Source of the DNA: Plantago ovata
Lineage: Eukaryota; Streptophyta; Magnoliopsida; Lamiales; Plantaginaceae
Direction: 5' to 3'
Assembly (NCBI GenBank): GCA_028274465.1
Contig: CM051455.1
Span: forward strand, 49,515,351-49,579,350
Length of the DNA stretch: 64,000 nucleotides
Of the stretch, positions 1 to 11,727 are shown in pieces (positions within the stretch are counted from its first letter, which is position 1; every line of letters begins with the position of its first letter). Position numbers and translations under genes: made by a program. The notes under the pieces are model-generated. The model had not been told where the DNA came from. It did no database searches and saw nothing but the letters and a program-made list of their open reading frames with translations.

Positions 1-2747
1 AACCTGTCCAATAAGAAACCTATTAGGATGTCCAAACAGCAGTAGCTACTAGATACTATAATGAGAGTCCAGGGTTGAAAGACAGCACAAACATTCATTA
101 TAGGCGTAATGTCAATCAGGTCAACAAGCTTTTTTGGAATATCCTCCTCATGAGCCTGAACAAACATGTCATGTGAGTAGCCAGACAATTGGACTAGTAA
201 GTCCAAAGATAAACATCTAACCATTCAAAATATTCATCGCGCAGACACGAATATAAAGTTCATAAGAGGCACAGAACAAGTCTGTAAGGGGGCTGAATGA
301 GCTATTCGGAAAATCTAAAGAATCATTAATGAGTTGATATGAGTACCTATTATGTCAAAATAGAATAATATACATTACCAACCATAAACGTAAGGCCAAA
401 TAGATGAGCATGTTCTGACATAAAATGTCTACTTGTAAACTCCCACCAAAAGTTCCTGCTCCCGACATATATAATGAGTTATAAAAATTTGTGATTGTCA
501 TACATAGTCCTTCAGATATCAATAAACACTACAGGCCAATCTGAAATGTATCTGGAAGTAAAAGTGAAGAACAATGCATTTAAGAAAATTGAATTGTTTC
601 AAAGAATTTTTGGAAGAATGAAGATTTACTCAAGTATGACAGTGAGCGCAAGTATACAAAAGCGGCCGATCTATTGTCACATAAAGGCTCAACATTTCTG
701 CTTCAACTGTTGATGTTTTCGCACTGGTGCATATGGGATGGAACAATGAGAATGGTGATGACAATCAGAGATGAAAATATTGAGCTTGTGGCTCTTTGAA
801 ATAATGATGGTAGCTAGCAATGGTAAAGGGAGGGAAGCAAGGTATTCAGTTGATGGACATGTGATTTTGATGACGCAAATGCTCCATGGCTGTAGTAGGT
901 GACAGTGAAGACTGGATCATGAATCAGTATTAGACACCGGATCGTGCTGGTGCATGCATTTGCTGCTAGATGAAAGTGTAGATGATACCCTTTTTTTTTT
1001 TTAATTTCTTGGGTGACAAAAGGAACTTTTTGGTTCCTGTCCACAGTCTAGCTCTGGTGGACAAAATAGGACTGATAGCCTTCCTTTGCACCACAAATTC
1101 TACTGATGCGTAAAGTCAACATATCGAAGTATATTGAGCAGAGTGAAAGAAGCAAGCACATTCTTAAAAAGATGTGAAGGGAGGCATATGATTCCTATTG
1201 AGAAGATAAACATTCCTCAGATTCGTTAAAAAAATTTAAAAAATAAAAAAAAAAAAAAAAAAAAAAACTTTAGCTAATCTTCTGTATAACCATCACAAAA
1301 AATAATACGAGCTGCTCTCTAATAGCAGTATAAATCCTAAGGCCAGTATTATCACTAATGTCACCACATGTAAAACACCGTGACACGTTAAATTATATAA
1401 TGGATTAGAAGTTGACCCCGGAAACATAAATTTGATTAGCTCATAGCCAGGGAATCGAAATGAGTACATGGTCTTATCTTGGATCATAAAATGATTCCCT
1501 GAACTGTTCTTCTCTTGAAATGTAAGGATTTTGCAAATGAGACATAACAGGATAATGCATTACGTAATTAGACTCACTTGTATATAGCTCATTAGAGGAA
1601 CTGTCTTCCGCGCCAACAGCCAGATGACAACCTAGCACATTAAGTTCGGAACATGAAACAAACAACCAGAAAGGGAAAAACATTTTACCCAAATGCAATT
1701 GAGAAGATCAAGCAGGATAGCATAAGCAAAACATCAATATCTAGGCAAAACCCAGTATATTTGAAATATCAACTGAGAAGATAATCTAAAACTTTCTAAC
1801 ATATTTAGAAATGTAAATGCACTAGTGAATCTATTCATTTCTCCCTTTTTTTTTCCAAATGCCCTTGACAAAGCAGGAACAAACATTCAAAAACAATTCC
1901 AAAACTTACAATTAAAGCATCAATAATAATACCTTACTAAAGTTACTAGCCAAGTCAGCCCTGTGGGACCGCTGAGGGTCAAGGAAAGAGAATAGCAGAT
2001 CCATCAACTGCGAACAAATTGTAGATAACTTATAAAGCAGCTAGAAATTAAAATGATCCAAGTAAATTGAGGAAAATACTCTTCAGAACTCTACCTCTTT
2101 CTCTTCTACCAAAGCTTTGTGTACTATGTCAATTTCACACAATAATATTTCACATGCAACAAACCTACAAAGAGAAAGAAAGAACTTTTACAGTAGCTCT
2201 AAATGTTCAGTGATCAAATTGAAATGAATATGGTAACAGTTGCCAGGAAACATATCTCGACACCTTGAGCATACACATACCTTTTTGTTCGCTTCTCATC
2301 AGCACCATCTGGGGCTTCTTCCACAATGTATTCAATGAGTTTCTTTATTTGTTCTCTTTGACTCAGACTGCATTACATTTTTTGGGAATCATAATGTATG
2401 CAACACATCAGATCCTTGATATTAAAGAAACTTAATGGCACATGTAGTTCTTTTACGGTTCTTTTACTCTATTTCTTTTTCATTTTCTTTTACTTGGTAG
2501 GTAATCTAGCTAGCAGCTTACAATTTTAAAAGACCCTCCTTAGCACCCTTGATTTCTGTGATTATGTTTTCATCATCCAATAGATTCTCCAGTATATACT
2601 GTTCTTTCTCTAATACCGAATCCAGCTGAAAAATGAAACAATCAGTAAAAGGATTAACAAACGTGGTTAAATATTCCAATAATAGAGCTTCAGTAAACTT
2701 ATGTCGGTTACACGTGCAGCATGGGGGAAAAAGCAGCTCCAGTTATC

Positions 2748-2787
<40 letters not shown>

Positions 2788-4485
2788 CAGTAAACTTATG
2801 CCGGTTACATGTACAGCAGATGGTTTGATGAGGGAAAAAGCAGCTCCAGTTATCATTAGAGAGAGAGAGGGGGGAGGGAGAGAGAGAGAGAGAGAGAGCT
2901 TCAGTAAACTTATGTCGGTTACATGTACAGCAGATGATTTGATGGGGGAAAAAGCAGCTCCAGTTATCAAGGGAGGGAGGGAGAGAGAGCTTCAGCAAAC
3001 TTATGTCGGTTACATGTACAGCAGATGATTTGATGGGGGAAAAAGCAGCTCTAGTTATCAATGGAGAGAGAGAGAGAGAGAGATTATACAATAGCAACAA
3101 AATAAAATGTTGACAAAAATAGCCAGGTTTAATGTATTGCATAACAGGAAAGAAATGCGTTAAATACTCCTGTTGTTGTGCAAAAGTAATTCATATTGTT
3201 TAAAAGTAATTAAAATAGAGAAAACAATTTTCCCTAAATTTAAAATCTATAAGATCATTCTGAAGGGATTACAAATTATAATAGAATAACTGAAGGAAAA
3301 GACAGTGATATCTTCCTATTGTCATGATACATTACCTCGTTTCAGAACAATCAACTTAAAGCCTTGCATAATGTAACCAGAAAAGAAGAATGTGAAAGTT
3401 GAAATCTATGAAGCCAAATAGCGATAACAAATGATAACAACATTAACATTGAAATACTCATAGTGATGTGTTATCATAAACCAACTAATTAACAATTGCA
3501 ATGGACCAGGGCACCAGTACAGATGTTACGTATAATAATGACGGATAAGTGACCCAACGTGAATAGACCGACAATATATCTTATGGCAATCAAAAAGGAA
3601 CACGGCAGATGTAAAACAGCTGCTGACAGTTTTTAAATGAACAAGACATGTGGTTGTCGTAAATAGATAAGAATCAGCTTCATGATTTAAATCCTACATG
3701 TACCAAACCAGCCACTGCAGAGGAATTTTTCTTATCAGTAGCATGGATGTCAACAAAATGTCCGTGATTAGCACTATCAAATTAGTTTACAAAGAAATCT
3801 TGAACTAGTTTCTTCATGATTTCAAAACCTTGATGTTGAACTTTATTTGGAGATTACTAAGATTTTTTTTCATCTATAAATTCTAAGTGTAATGATCTCT
3901 TCTACGAAACAACAAGCTGCCAGATGATGCAGGATAGCTTCAATCCCCAAACAGGAAAGCATCACGTGCTTCACAATCATTCCACAACATTTCTGTTCCC
4001 TCGAAACTACTTGAAACAATTTCAATTCACCACCAAAAAACCTCAATGTGCCACCAATTCCATAGAAACAATTATTCCAACACACACTGGCCAACAAAAT
4101 ACACAGTTACATACAATCTACCTGCCAAAAAACCTCAATGTGCCACCAATTCCATAGAAACAATTATTCCAACACACACTGGCCAAAAAAATACACAGTT
4201 ACATACAATCTACTTGCCAAAAAACCTCAATGTGCCACCAATTCCATAGAAACAATTATTCCAACACATACTGGCCAACAAAATACACAGTTATATACAA
4301 TCTACTTGCCGATGATCATTTTTCTCATCTCATACCACTACCGATTAACACAATACTTCGAACAACAGAAAACCGCTCAATGTAAACAATTCCGACGAAC
4401 GACATTAAAAAAAATTCTGTAAACCAATGCAATGATAGGCTCATACCCGAGAAGTGGCCGAGAGGCCAGTCATACACCAAAACAT
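1..4485 (-). CDS. SAPS-domain (SIT4-associated) PP6 regulatory subunit, 5' part; runs off left edge
   Basis: SAPS proteins are regulatory partners of SIT4/PP6-type protein phosphatases. Exon 1 (4447-4485) encodes MFWCMTGLSATSR, matching the family's MFW...GLS start, and ends at a GTATGA donor. Exon 2 (2522-2625) encodes LDSVLEKEQYILENLLDDE, the SVLDKE...LLDE motif. Exon 3 (2281-2367) carries EYIVEEAPDGADEKRTK. Exon 4 (2095-2164) carries FVACEILLCEIDIV. Exon 5 (1933-2007) carries LMDLLFSFLDPQRSH. All five junctions keep frame with GT-AG borders. A later exon near 70-240 reads QAHEEDIPKKLVDLIDITP, as in the family; its borders are not fixed. The short exon completing the sequence between exon 5 and that block was not found. 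Intron 1 (2626-4446) is long and full of tandem repeats. The C-terminal part lies outside the window. Family assignment is firm; exon borders are read by eye. Confidence 0.85.
2687..3083. repeat. Tandem repeat with embedded (GA)n, intron 1 of SAPS gene
   Basis: Four copies of a unit starting GCTTCAGTAAACTTATG begin near 2687, 2784, 2898 and 2989. Each copy ends in a GA microsatellite of different length. Spacing is 97, 114 and 91 bp, so length differences come mainly from the GA tracts. The unit lies wholly within the intron. Confidence 0.9.
4034..4311. repeat. 92-bp minisatellite, three copies, intron 1 of SAPS gene
   Basis: Three near-identical copies of a 92-bp unit start near 4034, 4126 and 4218 (each begins AAAAAACCTCAATGTGCC). 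The last copy has a few substitutions. It is the second, unrelated tandem array in the same intron. Confidence 0.9.
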
Positions 4486-5119
4486 GTTGAATAGCAGTAT
4501 CAAACGAACGATCAAACTTAGGGCTCGAACTCAGATTCGTCAACTGAATAACCGCAATTGAACTCGGTGCAACAATCTGGAGTAGAGTTAAGCACTGCAA
4601 CTAAACAAAAACAACAGCAAAATGAACGATAAACCCTAGGAATCCGAAAAAATCGATTGAGATTGCATGAGTAATTTGGTACAGAGAGAAAGTAAGGAGA
4701 ATCGAAAGGAAACTGCTACCTGCAATTTGCTAACAGCAGTTGATGGAGGAAAAAAGAAAATCATGATGCCTTTTATACTTGTTCGTGTTTGTTTTGCCGC
4801 GATTCCACCGAAGCCCATTTTGGGGAATTCCGGTGCTTTCAAATTTCGATTATCGCTCCTCTCTCACTTCATCTCAGTCGAATAGTACAGTATCAGTGTA
4901 ACAAGAAAATTAGTTCAAACATTTTTTCTTTTTCTTTTCTTTTTCATTCATCCGTGTAGTCAACTTTCTCCTGCACTTGGTCAAGTTCGTATTAACGGGT
5001 TCACGTCGGTCCCCAATCCTAGTGAGTTTGCAGTTTGAGTATTTTAAATTACAATTTCACTATAATTTTTTATTAAATTACACGTGATCTAGCGTACGTA
5101 ATAAGTAGGAAAAACAATA
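4486..5119 (-). promoter_or_regulatory. 5' leader and upstream region of the SAPS gene
   Basis: This holds the presumed minus-strand 5' leader and promoter. Pyrimidine-rich leader-like sequence lies at about 4680-4720 in minus orientation, and small open frames in it look like chance uORFs. No convincing TATA box was located. From 4920 to 5119 the sequence is AT-rich with nothing recognisable. Confidence 0.35.
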
Positions 5120-5373
5120 CCCCTCCGCTCCACGAGAAGTGTCCTAATTTGAATTTTTTCAGTCATCAGCTTTCAACTTTGACTCCCGATTACTCTTAAA
5201 CTATAATGATAAAGTATTTAACGATTTATATTACGAATATATAGAACCTAAGTTTTTATAGTATAATTTCGTTAAATACTTTATTATTATAGTTTAAGTG
5301 TAATTGAGAGTCAAAGTTGAAAGGTGCTGATAAAAAAAGTCAAATTATGACACTTCTGGTGGAATGGAGGGAG
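5120..5373. mobile_element. Stowaway-like MITE (254 bp)
   Basis: Terminal inverted repeats are CCCCTCCGCTCCAC... on the left and, reading inward from the right, CTCCCTCCATTCCAC.... Both continue into AGAAGTGTC and a shared subterminal stretch including TTTCAACTTTGACTC. The element is flanked on both sides by TA, the Tc1/mariner target duplication. There is no coding capacity. Confidence 0.85.
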
Positions 5374-5687
5374 TAAAATTTGTTGACTCTGCAGAACTGC
5401 AGCAAAAAAACGTCTAAGAGTGTTTGAACACTGAAAACCTAACTTGCTGGAAATGAAACCAAATACAAAACAAAGTCTAACGACTAGTCAACTATTAGTA
5501 TTCAAAATTAGTAAATGCAAATTAGACTCAGAACACCGTTTTTGCATGAAAAACACTAAAACTTTCATCGAATTCTGACTCTTTCGCAAAATCTTCGGAT
5601 GAACCAATTTTTTCATAAAATCCTCCTCGAATTGCACCGTATCAATTAAGCAGTGTGAGAGTTCTTGTGGAGATATTTTCTTGGGGT

Positions 5688-6002
5688 TCAGAATTTTAGA
5701 TGCTTGTTGATTATGTGGAGACCATTCAGTCTTGTACTGTTTGATTCCGCCTTTCTCATAACATTTTGTGGATAACCAATTGGTTCACAATGATATGTAA
5801 GCTCTCCTCGTGCTGGATCTTCGCTGCTCTTCCAAGACGAGAGGTAGAGGACCTCTTGATTAGTCACAAAGTTCCAACCAAGCTTCATTCCTGATAAAAG
5901 CGTGTCGGTTAGATAATTGAAACTCCGCCTGTAACTTTCTCTCAACAACTTATCAATATGGACATATTTTTTGTTGTCCTTCGTACTGGCACGGAAAAGC
6001 AC
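5688..6002 (-). pseudogene. S-domain (G-type lectin) receptor kinase fragment
   Basis: The minus frame reads SFNYLTDTLLSGMKLGWNF and then SSWKSSEDPARGELTYH, followed by EPIGYPQNVMRK. This is the B-lectin/S-locus glycoprotein junction of S-domain receptor-like kinases (family pattern SFDYPTDTLLPGMKLGW...LTSWKS.DDPS.GE). Only about 90 residues remain. I see no kinase domain, signal peptide, EGF or PAN module on either side. It is an isolated relic. Confidence 0.75.
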
Positions 6003-7219
6003 ATGTTTGGCTTTGGCCTTTGAGGCATATGAACAAAGGATGCAGCTTGCATGTATAGTTAAATTTTATTGATATTTTCACACGCCCAAATTATGGACTG
6101 AATATATATATTTGTTGCACATGTAGGCCTAGATCCTTTTCTATACCGAACTTTTGCATGAGTTGACCTGCGAATTTTACCATATTTATGTGGCTTTCTA
6201 TGTTTCGTGCAAGTCATTTTATAATTCCTTTGGGTGGTCTGTTGCAAGCTTTCCCCTGTTCTTCTCTGCTATTTAGCTTCAGGTAACACACCTTCATTTC
6301 CTATCGTCAACTCTACTGAAGACCTGGTAGGCCGCAGGCCTATATCCTCTTGGGATTGTTGGAACCAAGGTCAGGTCATGTAGATTAAATATTTGCAGAA
6401 TTATGGATGGAAAAACTGTTTCCCTTTCCTATTTCTGTCAGTTTTAGATATTTTTATGTACAGAAAGTAGCTAAGATATTGTTCAACATTTCTATGATTT
6501 TAGTCCATATAAGCTTGATAGTTGATACGTACTACTTACCAATCTTACTTGATCCTAAGCAAATCTCATCTGAATTGAACTAATTTGAATGTGTTTTTCA
6601 AATTGAATCAACCAGAGCCTAACTTGACACCAATTGTTCAGAAAAGCACTCAACACATCACAGGAAGATGCGCAAAATCTCACCCAGACACCTGAACATC
6701 CTTTTCCGGGTTCCCGAATTCAAACAGAGATAGTTATATTGATCAAGGATGAATTGGAGTTCCAGTTTCAACACAAAATGAAAACTTCATTCTGTAAGCT
6801 GCTTTTCCATATGTCAAGAGAACTATAAATCAAGACAAATCTAGAATTCATTTGCACTGCTCAAAAGTCTAAGATCAACAATTCTTAGGTGCCAACCAAA
6901 TTAAAAATAATCAAATGGTACTTTAGCACATCTCAATCTATCACCAGATAATCAACATGCCACGCTTAATGCTAACAATGTGCTTGACATGTGACACTAT
7001 CCATTGCAAAAAGAAAAGAGTGCTCACCATAACATAAGAGAAAAGAACAGGAGACAGTGTATGCTTTTACAGCACCTGGGAGCCATTCTACAGTTTTTAT
7101 CACATCTCACATGCTATAATACTTCATAAAAAACATGGAAAGGAGCAACTTACAAACTTGTAAAACCTAAGTTTCTTGCTATCAAGAGGATAGCAACCTT
7201 CTGTACGGCAAACAAAACT
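6003..7219. other. Intergenic, no feature recognised
   Basis: AT-rich DNA between the receptor kinase relic and the cyclin gene. Short open frames here look random. The right end (roughly 6900-7219) may hold the cyclin 3' UTR. Confidence 0.4.
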
Positions 7220-8340
7220 TCATCTAGCGATTGACTCGGAACAAACGTCATCTTTGTTTGCCCAGCTCTCTTTCACGCCACATGCCTTCAGAGGGCGTTC
7301 AACAAGTCCCGCACTAGCTTGCTGCTTCAACATAGAGCAATACTTCCCAAATGTATGTACACTGACATAGAGTCTGAAATCCAGACCAAACAAAAACTTC
7401 ATCTCCAACTTGTTTAATTCCGATGTGCTTATACCTCCAACTCTTGCGTAATATGCGTTGTTAAAGAATCTGAAAGAATTACACCATCTTAGAATTCTCC
7501 AAAGAGCAAAACTAAATATAGTAGAGACAGTTCAGGGGTTATTTCATTCAAAATGTGTTGAAGAACATCTGTAGAATGTCATTTTGTTTTATTGCATGGA
7601 TATCAGTTGTGTGATTGTGTCTTGTACGATGCTGCACTATCCAAATTCAGAAAGCCTTGGGATGGAAAGCCTTTCCTGTGTTTGTGAATAAAGGGGCATG
7701 CGGGCAGACTTTCAAAAAACAAAGCTGGAACTTGGTAATAAAAACGTAACATGCCAGGTAATTGGTTCAAAATGAGATACAAAACTGGGTTTTATGGAAT
7801 TATTGTGAATGTGTATGCCACGTAGCAAGGAAGTAAAAAAGACAAAAGCTATAACCAATAAAAAAAACTGTAGAAAAAACTATTTATGGACTTGGAAAGT
7901 AAGTCAAACAGGTAGAGACACGTGATTCAGAAAACTTACGCATCATCCATAAATTTGGCAGCCACCATTACGCTTGTGATGATAAGGCGGTGTATATTGA
8001 GGGAAGTGATGTACAAGTTTGTGCGCTCAATATATCTATCCATAAACACATGTGCAATGACAAAGCAGGCAGGGCTACAGCACGAATACTTATAAATCCG
8101 CTCAAGATATTGTTGAATGCTCAAGGACGGCGCTCTTAAACCATGAAAAACGGTGATGACATCTTTGGCTTGTGAAGTCTCCAGTAGTCTCTCGTTTTTA
8201 TGAATCCCAGTCTCCAGAAAAGTTGCAATCAGCGACAGGATATGAGGTTTTCTCACAATTCCATTGATTGAATCCTTAATTCCCAGGGTTACATAGTCAC
8301 TCGGGCATAGCATATCGGTTTCAGGTGCCAAAGCTCCCAT
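7220..8340 (-). CDS. P/U-type cyclin (PHO80-like), CYCP3-like
   Basis: Plant P/U-type cyclins resemble yeast PHO80 and bind A-type cyclin-dependent kinases. Exon 1 is 7940-8340, starting MGALAPETDMLCPSDYV. Exon 2 is 7220-7469. The GC|GTAAGT donor and TTTCAG|A acceptor join in frame to give 216 residues. The cyclin fold covers roughly residues 40-160. Diagnostic stretches are KDVITVFHGLRAPSLSIQQY, RIYKYSCCSPACFV, LNIHRLIITSVMVAAKFMDD and, in exon 2, NNAYYARVGGISTSELNKLE. Length and the single intron fit the CYCP family, and CYCP3;1 is the closest match I can recall. The C-terminal tail from about residue 180 is poorly conserved. Regulation is not visible beyond the intron-containing leader. 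Confidence 0.93.
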
Positions 8341-9990
8341 TCTGTACTATCCACTTAAGTATGCCTTCAAGCGCCAGAGCTCTAATGTGCCAGTAATGCT
8401 GCAAAAGATAGATATTGATAAATAATCTTTCTTTCATTTTTGGAATTTCAAAACCTGATGTCCCAAAAAACTTTGCAGAAAAAATTAGAACATGAAGCCA
8501 CATTATAGATAGCAAAAATTCCTGGTGTGAAAGAAAGAAGTATCAATTAGGAAACGACAATAATTTTTATGCTTGGTACACTGAGCCGGATTCCGTAGTG
8601 GTAATAAACATTTTCAGCTCATATAAGTTAACGATCTGAATCCTCAGCTACAAACGTGTCTACATTTCCTACAACAACTGTTCGATGTTGACAATCTAAA
8701 AAATTGAACATGAAACTCAGTTTATAGTTAATAAATCAGATCCGTACGTCCAGCAGGCTGCAGGTATAGCAGAATATGAAGCAAATTTCTGGCTGAATAT
8801 CCTATTTTGGTTCAAAAGATGCAAAACAAATGTGCTAATCATTTACGAAATCACGGACCTAGTTGCTAATGGCATTTTAAGATAATTAAAATTAAGCTAT
8901 ATCTCCACTTACCATAATTGACTAAATCCCTCATGCATCCGTAGGATGTAATAAGATGTTAAAGTGAAAACTTCTTGTCCCTAGCACTAAAAAAAAAAAA
9001 TGACGTATGCCAAAACGAAATCCGACAGATCTAACAATAAATAAACTTTTTGTGGCACTCAATGTACGGATAATATCGAGCATATTGACCGCAGCGATAA
9101 TCTAATTCAGCTCACCAGAAACAGACACTTGGTAGTAAGTAGTAACAGAGAGTGACACTGTAAGGCAAACAGATTCAGAAGAAGCTGATCAACAAGAATC
9201 TTTCTATCATGTCAAGGGATTCCAGGTTTTAGGCATCACATTAGCTTAATGCTACTAACAAAACTGATGTTTCGACATCAAGTCTCTCAATGACGTCTCT
9301 CCAAATAATTATACTAGTTCAGACTTCAGAAGCATAAGCCAACAAGAATTTGCAACAAAAACTCCCACATATCAGTACCATGAGCAACATTGAACCACAT
9401 AAAGAGAATTAACAACCAGATCTACCGACAACAACACAATTCCCTCAAGAAACCTCCATCACAAAGCCACTATCAATCAACAGTTCAACACTACACATAC
9501 AAAGAACTACACAGAATCCCAATAATTAAAACCGTTTCTTGAGCTCAGCATTCACCTCGTAAAGTTACAGTGCAAGTAAAAAATCTCAAAGAAAACTCAC
9601 ACAAACAAACAACCATCAAAATAAAATAATTAAAGAAGAAGAAAAAAACCACCAACTTAATTAAATAAAAGTAAGAAACAAATAATTGAAGAAGATTTAC
9701 AGTGATTGAGAGATCCGGTGCTCCAATCCTTTCCTTCCAGCAGACCTTCTACATTGAACAACACAACACAGGAACTGCCGTAATATAGATGAATGTAATC
9801 ACGGCCGATAGTAATTAGTACTAATTAGTAATTAAAACTTGGAGTTCACTCCAATACTGGTACCTTTCTTTTCTCTCGGTGCAGAAAAAAAGCAAGAAAT
9901 TGGGATGGATGGATTGATGGGAATTGAATGAAGATGCAAGAAAGAAATATGCGAAAGTGCTCTTCTTTTTCTCTCTTTTATCTGCCTCTG
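8341..9990 (-). promoter_or_regulatory. Cyclin 5' leader exons and leader intron(s)
   Basis: Just upstream of the cyclin ATG a TTTTGCAG|CATTACTGG acceptor (about 8400) marks a leader exon. At about 9864-9990 a pyrimidine-rich stretch ends in AGAAAG|GTACCAG, which looks like the distal leader exon and its donor. Another possible leader exon lies near 9706-9755. The intervening sequence has no coding potential. The layout is inferred from splice signals only. Confidence 0.5.
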
Positions 9991-11679
9991 CCTCTGGCCT
10001 TTAAAGTTTTGGCTGCCTTTTAGGTGACTTCACATGGAATATCCATTATATTATTATCCGACTAAATAATAAGGAAAATAAAAAAATTCAAGAATTAATT
10101 AATCCACTACTTCTTGTCATTATAGACCTCAATTGCATATACGGTGCTTTAACCTTTTTACAATTGCAATAGGATACAACCGTACATGAAGTTTTTTTAC
10201 TTGGCACAAGAGGTGTTAGAATATTTTATACTTTTGCACTAATGGGTGATTGTAAGCAAGTTATGTCAAAAGTGTTAATATGCGATAGTCCCAAATAAAC
10301 CCAAAGAGTATTAAATACTATATTAGGGTAAGCTGACGAGGTGCACTGCTTTACTTACTCAAAACACGATGAAGAGTTAAAGACCGAGCTTCTAAAGATA
10401 TAACACGTCCACTTCATGTCTTAACTTCGCCAAAATAAATGAAGAGTTAGAGACCGAGCTTCTAACTGATAGCATATGTGTCAAAATAAATTAAGTAATG
10501 TACTTCATAGTTTTTAAAAGTTAAAGGAGGTGTGTCACAATTCAGTCAGCCATGTCAATTTTATACATATAAGAGTTTGTCCTATTATGATGTCTCATTA
10601 ATAATATCTAGTAGCTAATTTATCTCAATGTCCTACTTGGTTTAGATATTATAAACTCCTAATATAGTAGGTATATACGACGCCTCAATGTCATCCCACA
10701 TGGTTTAGATTTAGATAAGTATAGACTCCTAATACAGTAGGATATTTCATCGATCAATCTGTCACACTTACATATAGTTCTAGAAAGAAGCCAACTCACC
10801 CATCATTGTGAAACACCATGACCCATGACTATTGAATTCTAAGGTATATAGTAGTATTTTAAAATATATAGTATCATATTAATTATTTACAAGATGAGGT
10901 ATAAAAATTCCATGTACGCGTTGTACCTTGAAGTTCATTCATCAGTATGGGCATTTTCCATTCATAGAAGTCAAAATTCATAAAATTTTAGTAGTACCTA
11001 AAATATCGATATTCTTAGACTCTTAGTTACCATACGTCCATACCGGATCTAACAAGCAGTGGTTGTAAAGTTGGAGGACTTATTTGTAAACAAGCGAAAT
11101 AAATGGAAATAATAAACCTATACAGTATTTAATAAATAAAATACTCTCATTTCAATTTCATGTACATTACACTACATTTAAGCGAGAGAGAGACATAAGT
11201 TAAATTTGGAATATAGTGTCGGTGTCGTATAATTTGGTTGCGGTGCGGGTCCATCTTAAATGTTTTCTATATTTATTTTATTTATATATCAAATATAACA
11301 TTTTCTTCTGCTTCTTTTACCATGTTAATTAATATATATGGATATATATCAATTTTCAGGCTAAAACATTTACTGTGCTCAAGAGTAAAATACTAAATTA
11401 GATTAACTTTAATAACGTTATCGATTGGAAAACTATAATTAAAGTGAACTAGAGATTTTAAATCATTCAAGGAACTGAGGAGAGATAGTGTATATTTGAA
11501 GCCTCAAGGATACTTACAGGTACAAATTTCACTGAAGAAGTGAAGATAATGTATCAACTATATATGCATTAATTAATTATGTTGATATATGTTAATAATA
11601 TACATACATGTACTGGGTTTGTTGGAAAACTTGTAATCAGATGAGTCACAATATCTATTTATATACATAGTTTATATAT
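9991..11679. other. Intergenic AT-rich DNA with short direct repeats
   Basis: No gene seen. A direct repeat containing AGAGTTAAAGACCGAGCTTC occurs near 10373 and, slightly altered, near 10444. A second pair around CTCCTAATATAGTAGG occurs near 10655 and 10727. Otherwise AT-rich with nothing recognisable. Confidence 0.5.
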
Positions 11680-11727
11680 ATAATACTTACTTTTTTTTTT
11701 TTTAGGAAAATAGTGATATATTAAAAA

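Noticed and set aside
2633..3142. Open frames on both strands with Arg-Glu or Leu-Ser repeats
   Set aside because: They are translations of the (GA)n tandem repeat within the SAPS intron.
3924..4422. Overlapping open frames repeating MCHQFHRNNYSNTHW
   Set aside because: They arise from the 92-bp intronic minisatellite, not from a gene.
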